This document shows positions 16,493 through 24,651 of a DNA stretch of 64,000 bases, piece after piece. Source of the DNA: Bacteroidales bacterium. GTDB lineage: Bacteria > Bacteroidota > Bacteroidia > Bacteroidales > FEN-979. A program made the translations under genes and the position numbers. The notes below the pieces were generated by a model. The model did not search any database and was not told the DNA's origin. It saw only the letters and a list, made by a program, of their open reading frames with translations. How positions within the stretch are numbered: the stretch's first letter is position 1; each line of letters opens with the position of its first letter. The stretch covers positions 32,717-96,716 of the forward strand of contig JADGPR010000003.1 in NCBI GenBank assembly GCA_017882335.1, read 5' to 3'.

Positions 16493-17551
16493 ATGAATTT
16501 CACAAAGATCCTGGCGAAGTGGTATGATAAGAACAAAAGGGAACTTCCCTGGAGAAGAACTAAAGACCCTTACCGGATCTGGGTTTCGGAAATCATCCTT
16601 CAGCAAACCCGGATCGAACAAGGTTGGGATTATTACCTGCGCTTTCTTGAAAAATTCCCCATCCTCTGTGCTTTGGCGTCAGCGGAGGAAGAAGATGTGC
16701 TTAAACTCTGGCAGGGACTTGGATATTATTCCCGTGCCCGCAACATGCATGCAACTGCGAAAGAGATCATGAACATGCATCAGGGCATATTTCCCAAAAC
16801 CTACGAAGAGATCCGGAAGCTGAAAGGGATCGGGGATTACACCGCAGCTGCCATCTCCTCCATCGCCTTCGGAATTCCTTCGCCGGTTGTGGATGGAAAC
16901 GTCCTTCGCCTTTTTTCCCGCTTCTTCGGGATCCCGGACCCGGTCGACACCCAAAAAGGAAAGACCGCTGTCCTGGAAAAAGCAAAAGAACTGATCAGTC
17001 CTCAGCATCCCGGCGATTTCAACCAGGCTATCATGGAGTTCGGCGCATTACAATGCAAACCAACTCCGGATTGTAAAACATGTCCGCTGAAACCAGGTTG
17101 TGTGGCTTTTCAGCAAAACCGCATTGCTGAATTCCCAGTCAAATCAAAAAAGCAGCGACAGCGCACTCGGTATTTCCATTACCTCTTTATAACAGTTGAT
17201 AAAGGAAAGAATCGTTCAGTTTTCCTGAAGAAAAGAACCGGTAACGATATCTGGAAAAACCTTTTTGATTTTCCCCTGATTGAAACGGGAAAAGCGATAA
17301 GCCACAAAAAGTTGATCCTGTCAAAAGAATGGAATGATCTTTTTTCAGGAAAGAATGTGGTATTGGTGAAAGAATCGAAGCGATACCGCCACATCCTTTC
17401 TCATCAGATTATTGTTGCAAAATTTTATCAATTAAAAATATCGCCTTTCTCAGGCTTGCCTTTTCAAAAAGTCGCTTTAAAAGAGATACTGAAATATCCC
17501 GTCCCTAGATTAATAGAAAAGTATTTGGAAGAAGTCAGGAATTTATTTTAA
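16493..17551 (+). CDS. mutY: A/G-specific adenine DNA glycosylase
   Basis: The 352-residue enzyme removes adenine mispaired with 8-oxoguanine. The HhH-GPD domain has SEIILQQTRIEQGW near residue 33 (containing the catalytic Glu), the hairpin LKGIGDYTAAAISS near 111 and VVDGNVLRLFSR near 131 with the conserved Asp. The [4Fe-4S] cluster cysteines are in CKPTPDCKTCPLKPGC near 187-202. The last ~120 residues form a MutT-like domain for 8-oxoG recognition. It is full length. In many Bacteroidota mutY is followed by ssb, gldE and gldD; here a metal-transport pair intervenes. Confidence 0.96.
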   Translation: MNFTKILAKWYDKNKRELPWRRTKDPYRIWVSEIILQQTRIEQGWDYYLRFLEKFPILCALASAEEEDVLKLWQGLGYYSRARNMHATAKEIMNMHQGIFPKTYEEIRKLKGIGDYTAAAISSIAFGIPSPVVDGNVLRLFSRFFGIPDPVDTQKGKTAVLEKAKELISPQHPGDFNQAIMEFGALQCKPTPDCKTCPLKPGCVAFQQNRIAEFPVKSKKQRQRTRYFHYLFITVDKGKNRSVFLKKRTGNDIWKNLFDFPLIETGKAISHKKLILSKEWNDLFSGKNVVLVKESKRYRHILSHQIIVAKFYQLKISPFSGLPFQKVALKEILKYPVPRLIEKYLEEVRNLF

Positions 17552-17690
17552 CCGCAAAGGGCGCAAAGTTTATGCAAAGAACGCAAAGAGAATGATACCA
17601 ATACCCTAATCCCACACAACCAGTATCCAGCATCCAGCATCCAGCATCCAAATTATCCATTATCAATTTTCAATTATCAATTAAAAATTT
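17552..17690. other. Spacer with CGCAAAG words and heptamer array
   Basis: Directly after mutY comes a run of GCAAAG-containing words (CCGCAAAGGGCGCAAAG, then GCAAAGAACGCAAAGAG), a common intergenic motif type in this phylum, followed by the ATCCAGC array and AT-rich sequence. No gene. Confidence 0.5.
17625..17650. repeat. Heptamer tandem repeat (ATCCAGC x 3.7)
   Basis: Three perfect copies of ATCCAGC and a partial fourth (ATCCA) stand in tandem about 195 bases before the sensor gene. Perfect units suggest recent slippage. Confidence 0.8.
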
Positions 17691-17698
17691 TACTTTTG
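17691..17698 (+). promoter_or_regulatory. -7 box (TACTTTTG) of the metal-transport operon
   Basis: TACTTTTG matches the TAnnTTTG consensus and would start a transcript near 17705, leaving a 140-base leader before the ATG at 17845. Confidence 0.45.
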
Positions 17699-17704
17699 CC
17701 GCGC

Positions 17705-17844
17705 AATCAAAGTTGAATCACAAGATGGACGACGGACCGGCGAAACGAAATGAAAACAACAACCTGCTCTCTGTAGGGATGTCCAGCCTGCCATAACCGC
17801 AAGTTTCCGCCTTCCAGTCAGCACAACAAAGGAAGGAGGCATCG
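17705..17844 (+). promoter_or_regulatory. Candidate structured leader with sequestered strong Shine-Dalgarno site
   Basis: The ~140-base leader ends in AAGGAGG six bases before the ATG, an unusually perfect Shine-Dalgarno site in a genome where the other genes show none. CCTTCC, 22 bases upstream, can pair with GGAAGG and cover part of it. Further upstream TGGAC can pair with GTCCA, enclosing a CCTGC-TCTCT-GTAGG hairpin. The arrangement suggests translational control, for example by a metal ion. It does not match the M-box or yybP-ykoY consensus as far as can be judged by eye. Confidence 0.4.
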
Positions 17845-19119
17845 ATGACATTACAGACCACTTTCTACTTAAGCCAGATTCTCGGGAAAAAATTTATTTC
17901 TCCCGAAGGGAAGATCCTTGGCGTGATCCGGGATTTCCTGATCGATACCACAATCCAGGCTGGGCCTGAACCTGAACCCTTGCGGCCCCGTGTTATTGCA
18001 GTGAAAGTGAAAGCCGTCAACGCAGCAAAAATTTATGATTTTGCCACTTTCGAAGTAAAAAGATTCAAACAAAAGCTGCAGGTGACCTGTTATGAAGTAC
18101 ACGAAACTTCGGAAGAAATCTGCACCAACTGTCTCTGGCTTGCCGAAAATATCCTGGATAAGCAGATCGTGGATATCAATGGGCGGAAGCTTGTTCGCGT
18201 GAACGATGTCAGGATGGTGATGATCCCTTCAGGCACGTATGCGATTGCTGTTGATGTGGGCATCGAAGGGCTTTTCCGGCGCATCGGCATCGGCTGGTTA
18301 CTTCAAACAGCCTTGGATCCTGTGAATGTCACCATCCCGGGAAAAATGATCCTCTGGGATGACATTGAAACCGTCGATTTTTCCAATTCCAGTATCAAAC
18401 TTTCCAAATCATCCTCAAAGCTGCATACACTTCATCCTTCCGATCTGGCCGATATCATTGAGGATCTTGACCGTGCTACCAGGACATCCATTTTCGCCTC
18501 ATTGGATGATGAACAGGCTGCCGATGTACTCGAAGAACTCGAACCAAAGGCCCAGATCGAACTTGCAGAAAGCCTCCCGGTAGAAAAGATGGCCGACCTC
18601 CTCGAGAAGATGCCTGCCGACGAAGCAGCCGACCTGCTGGATGTTCTGGAAGAAGAAAAAGCCATCAAGATCCTGGATGAGATGGAGAAAGAATCTTCCG
18701 AAGAAGTCAGGGAATTACTTGAATACCCGGATAAGGCCGTAGGATCGATTATGACAACCGACTTTCTCACTTTCCGGGAAGATATGACGGTTGAAGAAAC
18801 CATCAAGGAGATCCGGAAAGTACAGCCCGAACCTTCCAACATCTATTCGATCTTTGTTACAGATAAGAACAATAAGCTGGTTTTTGCCATTTCCCTCATG
18901 GAGTTGATCATTGCAAATCCATCCTTAAAACTTAAAGAGATCACGAAACAGAAACCCTTAACGGTTTTCGACCAGGACAAGGTGGATTCACTGGCCGAGC
19001 TATTCTCAATGTACAACCTGCTGGCTATTCCAGTGATCAACCGCAACATGGAGATGGAAGGAGTGGTGGTGGTTGAAGACATCGTAGAAGATCTTTTAAA
19101 ACGGAGAAAAACCCGTTAA
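17845..19119 (+). CDS. PRC-barrel / MgtE-N / CBS sensor protein without a channel domain
   Basis: The 424-residue soluble protein has two PRC-barrel-like modules in the first ~190 residues (GKKFISPEGKILGVIRDFLI and DKQIVDINGRKLVRVNDV). An MgtE N-domain of superhelical short repeats follows (about 200-305: HPSDLADIIEDLD, DEQAADVLEELEP, VEKMADLLEKMP, DEAADLLDVLEEE), then a CBS pair (about 310-424: AVGSIMTTDFLTF, EGVVVVEDIVEDLL). In MgtE these two parts sense cytosolic Mg2+ and gate the pore; here the transmembrane domain is absent. The Nramp-related transporter starts 18 bases downstream, so the protein likely senses Mg2+ and regulates that transporter. That partnership is inference from adjacency. 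Confidence 0.85.
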   Translation: MTLQTTFYLSQILGKKFISPEGKILGVIRDFLIDTTIQAGPEPEPLRPRVIAVKVKAVNAAKIYDFATFEVKRFKQKLQVTCYEVHETSEEICTNCLWLAENILDKQIVDINGRKLVRVNDVRMVMIPSGTYAIAVDVGIEGLFRRIGIGWLLQTALDPVNVTIPGKMILWDDIETVDFSNSSIKLSKSSSKLHTLHPSDLADIIEDLDRATRTSIFASLDDEQAADVLEELEPKAQIELAESLPVEKMADLLEKMPADEAADLLDVLEEEKAIKILDEMEKESSEEVRELLEYPDKAVGSIMTTDFLTFREDMTVEETIKEIRKVQPEPSNIYSIFVTDKNNKLVFAISLMELIIANPSLKLKEITKQKPLTVFDQDKVDSLAELFSMYNLLAIPVINRNMEMEGVVVVEDIVEDLLKRRKTR

Positions 19120-19137
19120 TTTCAGGTAGGAGTTGAG

Positions 19138-20385
19138 ATGGCCTTCGCGATGAGAAGAAAATCGATCTGGCGGAATGTTGCATTGTTCCTGGCAATTCTC
19201 GGCCCGGGTATCATTACCGGCAGCGTGGATAATGATGCCGGCGGAATCACCACCTATTCCGTGGCAGGCGCCTTGTATGGGTATAACCTGATCTGGACGC
19301 TCATTCCTTCGTTCCTAGTGCTCATCATCATCCAGGAAATGAATGCCCGGATGGGGATAGTTACCGGGAAAGGCCTTGCAGACCTGATCCGGGAGAATGC
19401 CGGCGTCAAAATCACATTTTTTATCTTTATCGGGCTGCTGGTGGCGGATATCGGGAATACTACCACTGAATTTGCAGGCGTGGCCGGCAGTCTTGAAATC
19501 TTCAGCGTGAGTAAGTACATTTCTGTTCCCATCGTGGCGGTCATGATCTGGGTGATGGTAGTGAGGGGAAATTATAAGATCGCGGAACGAATCTTTCTTG
19601 TTTTCAGTGTAGCGTTACTGATGTATGTGGTCTCTGCGCTGATGGGCAAACCGCACTGGCAGGAAATCGGCCACTCAGTCATTCATCCGGAGATGAAAAT
19701 GAATACCCGGAGCATCGAAATGATCATCGGGATCATCGGTACCACGATCGCTCCCTGGATGCAGTTTTACATGCAGTCGAGCGTGATCGAGAAAGGGCTG
19801 AAGATGCGGCAGTACAAGTTCATTCTCCTGGATATCATTATCGGCTGCCTGGCTACTGTTGTCGTTGCTTTCTTTATCATGGTGGCCTGCGCTTCCACCC
19901 TGCACATCAATAACATCGTGATCAATGAAGCAAAAGATGCAGCCATGGCGCTGAAACCACTGGCCGGTGCAATTTCGTCGCAGGTATTTGCCTTCGGGTT
20001 GTTCATAGCTTCGATCTTTTCCGCTACCATCTTGCCGCTGGCAACAGCATTTTATGTTTGCGAGGCATTTGGCTTCGAAGCCGGGATCGACAAAAAATGG
20101 AATGAAGCTCCACAGTTTTACTGGCTGTATACCGGCATCATCGTGCTTGGGGTGATCATCATTCTCATTCCTAATGCCCCGTTGATCGCAATCACGCTGT
20201 GGTCGCAGATTATCAATGGACTGCTTCTTCCGGTTGTATTGGTTTGCATGATCCTGCTGGTTAATAATAAAAAGATCATGGGGAAGCATGTCAACAAGCC
20301 GATACAGAATATCATCGGGTGGGTTTCGATTGCAATTTTGGTGGGATTATCGATGACGCTGATTCTTATGCCGCTTTTTAAATAA
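19138..20385 (+). CDS. Nramp-related divalent metal transporter, probably magnesium type
   Basis: The 415-residue protein has 10-11 hydrophobic segments of the Nramp/SLC11 fold. In the first helix the canonical DPGN metal motif is replaced by DNDAGG (residues 31-36). In helix 6 the usual A-x-x-M-P-H reads TTIAPW (residues 202-207), so the sulfur ligand Met that selects Mn2+/Fe2+ is Ala and the following His is Trp. Loss of the Met is the hallmark of Nramp-related magnesium transporters. Together with the MgtE-type sensor encoded just upstream, this points to Mg2+ uptake rather than Mn2+ uptake. Transport itself is not shown by sequence. Confidence 0.85.
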   Translation: MAFAMRRKSIWRNVALFLAILGPGIITGSVDNDAGGITTYSVAGALYGYNLIWTLIPSFLVLIIIQEMNARMGIVTGKGLADLIRENAGVKITFFIFIGLLVADIGNTTTEFAGVAGSLEIFSVSKYISVPIVAVMIWVMVVRGNYKIAERIFLVFSVALLMYVVSALMGKPHWQEIGHSVIHPEMKMNTRSIEMIIGIIGTTIAPWMQFYMQSSVIEKGLKMRQYKFILLDIIIGCLATVVVAFFIMVACASTLHINNIVINEAKDAAMALKPLAGAISSQVFAFGLFIASIFSATILPLATAFYVCEAFGFEAGIDKKWNEAPQFYWLYTGIIVLGVIIILIPNAPLIAITLWSQIINGLLLPVVLVCMILLVNNKKIMGKHVNKPIQNIIGWVSIAILVGLSMTLILMPLFK

Positions 20386-20758
20386 TATCCAGACATCACT
20401 TCCATATTTTTACTGCTTTATTTTTCTCGCAGATGACCGCAGATTTATTGCAAACTTGCCTACCTGCAGGCAGGTTTTTGCAGAAAAGATACCAACACGA
20501 ATTGAAAAAGAACCATCTTAAAAATGAACTTTAATGGATTCTGCGTGAATCAGCGTTTAATCTGCGAAAATCAGCGAGAACTTTTTGTTTTGAAATTCAT
20601 GAATCAATTATTTGCGTTTCTTAGCTTAGCGGTGAAATTATTTTTCGAAGAAGACTCAAATTTGATTCCTATAAATAAAAAAAATCCCCAAAACCATATT
20701 ACCTTTTCAATTTTGACCGATTAATGTAAAAATAATGAAACCGGCCGGACATTATTTG
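20386..20758. other. Intergenic region with palindromic and CGCAGAT-type repeats
   Basis: This region holds CGCAGATGACCGCAGATTT, a near-palindrome at 20459-20474, and material with ATCTGCGAAAATCAGCGAGAA similar to 2140-2180. The 66-codon frame at 20524-20724 is made of this repeat material and is not called a gene. Confidence 0.5.
20459..20474. repeat. Near-palindromic element CCTACCTGCAGGCAGG
   Basis: The 16 bases are self-complementary except for one mismatched pair. The element is similar in design to the CCTGCTTGCCGGCAGGCAGG element at 38891. Confidence 0.5.
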
Positions 20759-20766
20759 TACTTTTG
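20759..20766 (+). promoter_or_regulatory. -7 box (TACTTTTG) for ssb
   Basis: TACTTTTG lies 33 bases before the ssb ATG at 20800 and matches TAnnTTTG. No clear -33 TTG is seen. Confidence 0.5.
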
Positions 20767-20799
20767 TTCACGGAGTATTTACAAAAAAAACGAAAAATC

Positions 20800-21231
20800 A
20801 TGGCAACAGGAATCAACAAAGTGATCTTGATCGGAAACCTTGGAAAAGACCCGGAGATTATACGGTTGGAAAGCGGGGTTAAAAAGGCAACATTTTCACT
20901 TGCAACGACAGAAGTTTACAAGAACAAGGAAGGGGTAAAAACGGAGCATACCGAATGGCATAACATCGTGTTGTGGAGAGGTCTTGCAGAAGTTGCTGAA
21001 AATTACCTGAAAAAAGGAAATTCAGTATACATCGAAGGCCGGATCCGCAAACGCGATTATGAGGATAAAGAAGGCCAGAAACGTTATATCACCGACATTC
21101 TCGGCGATGTGATGACCATGCTGGGCGGCCCGAAACGGGAAGGTACACCTGAAGAACATGCTCCCATCGTGACCGAAAAAGAGAATGGCACCGGGGAAAC
21201 AACCACGCCTGAGGATGATCTTCCCTTTTAA
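20800..21231 (+). CDS. ssb: Single-stranded DNA-binding protein
   Basis: A 143-residue SSB protecting single-stranded DNA during replication and repair. The OB fold covers about residues 1-108, starting MATGINKVILIGNLGKDPE, with the conserved FSLATTE and WHNIVLWRGLAE segments. A flexible Thr/Glu-rich linker follows, ending in the acidic tip EDDLPF that recruits partner proteins. The start was taken at ATG 20800; an in-frame TTG 12 codons upstream overlaps the promoter box and is not plausible. It lies upstream of gldD, as in other Bacteroidota. Confidence 0.95.
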   Translation: MATGINKVILIGNLGKDPEIIRLESGVKKATFSLATTEVYKNKEGVKTEHTEWHNIVLWRGLAEVAENYLKKGNSVYIEGRIRKRDYEDKEGQKRYITDILGDVMTMLGGPKREGTPEEHAPIVTEKENGTGETTTPEDDLPF

Positions 21232-21244
21232 AAGGTGGTGACAT

Positions 21245-21306
21245 GGTGAAGTGGTGACATGGTGAATTTGAAAGAATTTTTTTACTCGCCACCTCACCAC
21301 TTCACC
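21245..21306. repeat. Inverted repeat with 13-base arms made of 8-base units
   Basis: GGTGAAGTGGTGA at 21245-21257 is the exact reverse complement of TCACCACTTCACC at 21294-21306. Both arms belong to runs of 8-base units (GGTGGTGA, CATGGTGA; CTTCACCA, GTTCACCA). The stem-loop between ssb and gldD could attenuate transcription. Confidence 0.65.
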
Positions 21307-21335
21307 AGTTCACCAGTTTTTCCAGTAGCACACGC

Positions 21336-21917
21336 ATGAGAATAAACCGTCTAATTTTATTAGCACTCATCCCGCTCGCTCTCTTCTCCTGCCAGAATAG
21401 TTACGTTCCAAAGCCCCGTGGTTATTACCGGATCGATTTTCCCGTAAAGGAATACCGGCTGTTTGATACTACTTTCCCCTATACTTTCGAGTATCCCGTG
21501 TATGCAAAGATCGTTCGCGACAGTTCCCGGATGGCTGAACCCTATTGGATCAATATTGTTTACTATTCTTATAATGCCCAGCTGCACATCAGTTATAAAC
21601 CCATCAGCAAAAACCTGGCAAGCTATCTCAACGATGCACACACCCTGGTGAACAAGCACATTCCGAAAGCCAATGCCATCAGTCAGCGGGAATATATTGA
21701 TTCTGCTGAAAAAGTGTTCGGGCTTGTTTATGAGATCAGTGGTTCGGATGCAGCTTCCACCTACCAGTTCTACCTTACCGACAGCACCAAACATTTTGTC
21801 AGGGGAGCGCTTTACTTCGATCTTGTTCCGAACAATGATTCCCTGGCGCCGGTCATCGATTTCCTGAAGAAAGATGTTGAACACATGATCACGACCTTCC
21901 GGTGGAAGAAGCGTTAG
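21336..21917 (+). CDS. gldD: Gliding motility lipoprotein GldD
   Basis: The 193-residue lipoprotein has a signal peptide with the lipobox ALFSC (Cys19). It is followed by the GldD hallmark YVPKPRGYYRIDFPVKEYRL and a TTFPYTFEYPVYAKI segment. GldD is required for gliding in Flavobacterium and is widely kept in non-gliding Bacteroidota, where its role appears linked to the T9SS/motility apparatus or envelope. The usual neighbour gldE (a CBS/CorC-type membrane protein gene normally between ssb and gldD) is absent; only an inverted repeat is found there. Confidence 0.92.
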   Translation: MRINRLILLALIPLALFSCQNSYVPKPRGYYRIDFPVKEYRLFDTTFPYTFEYPVYAKIVRDSSRMAEPYWINIVYYSYNAQLHISYKPISKNLASYLNDAHTLVNKHIPKANAISQREYIDSAEKVFGLVYEISGSDAASTYQFYLTDSTKHFVRGALYFDLVPNNDSLAPVIDFLKKDVEHMITTFRWKKR

Positions 21918-21931
21918 AGCCGTTACAAGTC

Positions 21932-22330
21932 TTAAGCTATTTTTTTACCAGCTGTAGGACCTGGTTTAAGTGAATGAATTTCATTTATTTGAATTATACA
22001 AACAGCATAGGGTTTACGTATTCCTAGTTTTACAGACATTGCAACTGCCAGTTCATACAACTCTCCACTTTCTTGCAATGAAGCAGTTCCAACAAATCTG
22101 TATCCATCTAGGATATCACGATTTACAACAGAAACACAAACTTTTGAACCTCTTTTGATATTTGTATAAGTTGCACCACCGGTACCTTCGGTAAAAATAA
22201 GCGAATCATCAGATAATACACGGGTTGAGCGCTTTGGTGCTACATTTGGCGTTCCGTCTGTATTGACTGTTCCTACAAAACATTGCTGTGTTGCAATCAT
22301 ATCTTTCATTTCCTGTGTCAGTGTTGCCAT
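21932..22330 (-). CDS. Pyridoxamine 5'-phosphate oxidase-like flavin-binding protein
   Basis: The product is about 132 residues from the ATG at 22330 (MATLTQEMKDMIATQQ). A start nine codons upstream at 22357 is possible, but its extra residues look unlike the family. The split-barrel motif CFVGTVNTDGTPNVAPKRST near the N-terminus and the following VCVSVVNRDILDGYRFVG are typical of small PNPOx-fold proteins that bind FMN or F420. True PdxH needs a longer protein, so it is not the vitamin B6 enzyme. It converges on gldD with only 14 bases between. Function unknown. Confidence 0.8.
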   Translation of the reverse strand: MATLTQEMKDMIATQQCFVGTVNTDGTPNVAPKRSTRVLSDDSLIFTEGTGGATYTNIKRGSKVCVSVVNRDILDGYRFVGTASLQESGELYELAVAMSVKLGIRKPYAVCIIQINEIHSLKPGPTAGKKIA

Positions 22331-22357
22331 ATCTGTTTTTTTTAATAAATTAAACAT

Positions 22358-22667
22358 TTATACTATTATCAAACCAGTTATTTTATCTGTCCGGGGGTTA
22401 ATAGTGCTTTGTTGTTCTAATTTTAACGATGTCAAAAGTACAAATAGGAAATGAATCTTTTTACTTTTTCCAATTTTATTGGTTTTAAGCTATTTTTATC
22501 CCAAAAATCTCATCATTCTAATTCCCTATTGATGGTCGTGACTTTATTTGTATAAAATATATCATAGAATCTTACGTTATGTTAATATTATCTTTTACCC
22601 ATCCGGATGAAGCACTGATACCTTTTCAACTTTACGTTCCATTTAGTTTTAACATAAACGTCATCGT
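22358..22667. other. Divergent spacer without recognised genes
   Basis: AT-rich 310-base region between the PNPOx-fold gene and a lipoprotein gene. A GTATAAAATATATC stretch at 22550 is promoter-like, but no TAnnTTTG match could be placed with confidence. Confidence 0.4.
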
Positions 22668-23330
22668 ATGAAAAGTAAAATGCTTTTTACCTTAGCCATT
22701 CTTGCATTGATATGCTTCTCCTGCAAGAAAAAGAGTACCGAATCAACCTCATCTTCAGAACCCGATTTCACACAACTTAAGGTGGGGAATTACTGGGTTT
22801 ATAAAGTTTATAAAGTCGACACGAACGGAGTGGAAACTGACCAGAACAAAACCGATAGCAGCTACATCCTGAAAGATACCCTGATCAATGGGATTCAGTA
22901 TTTCGTCAAAATTTCTTCATCTTTCCCGTTTTCACGCTCTACTAATCCCCTGATGCCCCCTGATACTACTTGTCTGAGGGATTCGGCAGGTTATCTTCTG
23001 GAACGTACCTGGAATGGAGGATCCTTGATTGTATTTGCACGTGACAATTTTACGGATGTTTTTTTGTCAGACTCAATTGACAACCTTGCTCTGAGGCAGA
23101 TAAAGATGACCGGAAAAGATTCTGTTGTCAACGTACCGGCAGGAACATTCACTACACGAAGTCTGTGTCTTATTTTATATCCGCTTCATCCGGATTACCC
23201 ATGGGGTATTCGAAGGTTCTTTTATATCTATGGCAGCGGTGTAGGTCAAATTAAATTTACCTTTGGCTTCTATTCTGAGCCCGGCCATTATGAAGCCCAG
23301 CTTGTCAGGTACCATATTGGGAAACCGTAA
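22668..23330 (+). CDS. Lipoprotein of unknown function
   Basis: A 220-residue protein with a signal peptide and lipobox (MLFTLAILALICFSCKKKST; Cys at about 19). It is followed by a Ser/Thr-rich linker and then LKVGNYWVYKVYKVDTNG, a start seen in many Bacteroidota surface lipoproteins of beta-sandwich type. No catalytic motif is recognised. It is followed 64 bases later by another exported protein in the same direction, so the two may be cotranscribed. Confidence 0.75.
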   Translation: MKSKMLFTLAILALICFSCKKKSTESTSSSEPDFTQLKVGNYWVYKVYKVDTNGVETDQNKTDSSYILKDTLINGIQYFVKISSSFPFSRSTNPLMPPDTTCLRDSAGYLLERTWNGGSLIVFARDNFTDVFLSDSIDNLALRQIKMTGKDSVVNVPAGTFTTRSLCLILYPLHPDYPWGIRRFFYIYGSGVGQIKFTFGFYSEPGHYEAQLVRYHIGKP

Positions 23331-23394
23331 CTTGTGACACGTTATGCGTCACGATTGTTCGAGTTTCAGATAGTTCCTTCATAAAAGCACAAAA

Positions 23395-24609
23395 ATGAAA
23401 AAAAGCCTAAGCCTTATAATTCTGAATTTACTTGTTTCCGTTCCCCTGTTTTCCCAATGGGTTTACCTGGATTCCGTGGGTAATAACATCAGAGCATTAT
23501 CCTCATCTCTAAATTATTTATATGCCTGCACTTCATTGGATGGAATATTTTATTCGGTGGATTCCGGATTTTCCTGGCATGCTTCGAATAATGGAATAAC
23601 TAATATGAATGTCAGAACCATTGCAGGTAAGGATAGTTTACTTTTTGCAGGAACAGAAACAGGTCTTTTCAAATCACTGGACCTTGGGATGACCTGGATT
23701 CATGCATACGGAATTCCAAGTTCAGACATTCGTGAAGTCAGGTTCAGGGGAGATTCCATATTAATCGGTTCCTTTGGTAGCGGAATTTATATTTCGGTGG
23801 ATGATGGATTCAGCTTTTCCCTAGTAAATAATGGCTTATCGGATCACTACATAAATTGCCTGTTCGTTCATGGTTCTAGGATATTTGCCGGGACCGATCA
23901 AGGGGGAGGCATTTTTGCTTCCGATGATAACGGGGCAACCTGGGTTCAGAAAAATAACGGAGTTCCGGTGAATCCCTGGGCTCCGTCAAAATATGATATG
24001 ATTTTATGTTTCGCGAACAATGGATCCACTTTATTTGCTTCCACATGGGATTGTGGTATTTTAATCTCGGAAGATAATGGGGAAAGCTGGGGTCAGATCC
24101 AGGTTGGTAATAACACGGTGTGGAATTATATCAACTCGATAACATGCTACAATGGAGGTCTCCTGGCAGGATGTTATGGTACAGGTATTTATAAGTCGAT
24201 AGATAACGGGATGACCTGGGTAGAAATAAATGAGGGTCTTCCGGATTGGTCTGTACAATCCATCCACATTTACGGGAACTATTTATATGCAGGAACAACA
24301 AATGCTCATGTTTTCCGCAGGCCTCTGAGCGAGATAATCACCAGTATCCAAGAGAATGGGAATATAGAAGAGACGAACGTATATCCCGATCCGGTTACCG
24401 GCATTTCAAAGATCCTCTTCCCGGATTATCAACAAGAACAATACTCTCTCGCGATATATTCAATAAATGGCAACCTAATCAAGGGGAATGAGCATCCCTC
24501 AGGAAATTTCTTCACAATTTCCAAGAGTGATTTTAACAAAGGTTGTTATTTCTTTTCCCTCAAGAAAAATAGAATCCGGGTTTCATCCGGGAAATTCATT
24601 GTGAATTAA
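23395..24609 (+). CDS. Secreted BNR/Ycf48-like beta-propeller protein with T9SS-type tail
   Basis: The 404-residue product has a signal peptide (MKKSLSLIILNLLVSVPLFS). Repeats of the sialidase/BNR or Ycf48 type follow: SVDSGFSWHASNNG, SLDLGMTWIHAYG, SVDDGFSFSLVNNG, SDDNGATWVQKNNG, SEDNGESWGQI and SIDNGMTWVEINEG, each about 40-50 residues apart, which suggests a six- to seven-bladed propeller. The last ~80 residues (VYPDPVTGISKILF to SSGKFIVN) resemble a T9SS type A sorting domain. No BNR active-site arginine set was identified, so it is probably a binding rather than a catalytic propeller. Confidence 0.82.
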   Translation: MKKSLSLIILNLLVSVPLFSQWVYLDSVGNNIRALSSSLNYLYACTSLDGIFYSVDSGFSWHASNNGITNMNVRTIAGKDSLLFAGTETGLFKSLDLGMTWIHAYGIPSSDIREVRFRGDSILIGSFGSGIYISVDDGFSFSLVNNGLSDHYINCLFVHGSRIFAGTDQGGGIFASDDNGATWVQKNNGVPVNPWAPSKYDMILCFANNGSTLFASTWDCGILISEDNGESWGQIQVGNNTVWNYINSITCYNGGLLAGCYGTGIYKSIDNGMTWVEINEGLPDWSVQSIHIYGNYLYAGTTNAHVFRRPLSEIITSIQENGNIEETNVYPDPVTGISKILFPDYQQEQYSLAIYSINGNLIKGNEHPSGNFFTISKSDFNKGCYFFSLKKNRIRVSSGKFIVN

Positions 24610-24651
24610 GAATTCCGGATTTCTGATGCCCTGATGCCGAACTTCCTCGTC

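Noticed and set aside
17625..17650. Possible CRISPR array
   Set aside because: The repeat unit is seven bases, without spacers and without cas genes nearby; it is a simple tandem repeat.
17705..17844. Identifying the leader as an M-box or yybP-ykoY riboswitch
   Set aside because: None of the conserved core words of these classes could be found by eye; it is reported only as a candidate leader.
20524..20724. 66-codon plus-strand frame before ssb
   Set aside because: It consists of repeat material of the CGCAGAT/AATCAGCG type found elsewhere between genes and has no recognisable domain or coding bias.
20764..20799. TTG start giving SSB a 12-residue extension
   Set aside because: The extension overlaps the TACTTTTG promoter box, and the ATG at 20800 gives the conserved SSB N-terminus.
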